A stretch of 7,246 bases of DNA from contig JAFTCZ010000004.1 of NCBI GenBank assembly GCA_017454425.1, positions 1-7,246 of the forward strand, read 5' to 3'. A program made the position numbers and the translations under genes. Positions 6,408 through 7,246 of this stretch are shown here, piece by piece (positions within the stretch are counted from its first letter, which is position 1; every line of letters begins with the position of its first letter). Under the pieces are notes generated by a model. That model saw only the letters and a list, made by a program, of their open reading frames with translations, had not been told where the DNA came from and made no database searches. Source of the stretch: Clostridia bacterium (GTDB lineage Bacteria; Bacillota_A; Clostridia; Christensenellales; UBA1242).

Positions 6408-7246
<839 letters not shown>

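Overview
The window looks like chromosomal DNA from a low-GC, Gram-positive-type bacterium (Bacillota). A Clostridia-like or related uncultured lineage is likely, but the genus cannot be read from the sequence. The evidence is the high A+T content, strong GGAGG-type ribosome binding sites, near-consensus SigA-type promoters, an HrcA/CIRCE heat-shock operon in the order hrcA-grpE-dnaK, and a DnaK that lacks the roughly 24-residue N-terminal insert found in Gram-negative DnaKs. All seven complete genes and the one partial gene are on the + strand. They stop at TAA or TAG and use TGG for tryptophan.

The genes form three transcription units with visible boundaries. Unit 1 (about 2-1010) is a ribosomal protein operon: a promoter at 2-30, an 80-nt leader, rplM (L13), rpsI (S9) and a clear intrinsic terminator. 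Unit 2 (about 1031-4505) has an extended -10 promoter, an unrecognised three-helix membrane protein with a 123-residue lysine/alanine-rich tail, trxB (thioredoxin reductase), glmM (phosphoglucosamine mutase, starting at TTG 3134) and a terminator. Unit 3 (from about 4507 to beyond the end) is the class I heat-shock operon. It has phased A-tracts, a perfect-consensus promoter, a CIRCE operator, a possible degenerate second CIRCE, hrcA (TTG start), grpE overlapping hrcA by 17 bp, a 160-bp gap with strong nested dyad symmetry, and the first 229 codons of dnaK.

Unit 1 supplies two ribosomal proteins. Unit 2 combines thiol redox control, amino-sugar supply for peptidoglycan and an unknown envelope protein. 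Unit 3 makes the DnaK chaperone system and its own repressor. Most of the window is ordinary housekeeping sequence. The parts most worth a second look are the Lys-rich membrane protein, the possible tandem CIRCE on curved DNA, and the structured grpE-dnaK spacer.
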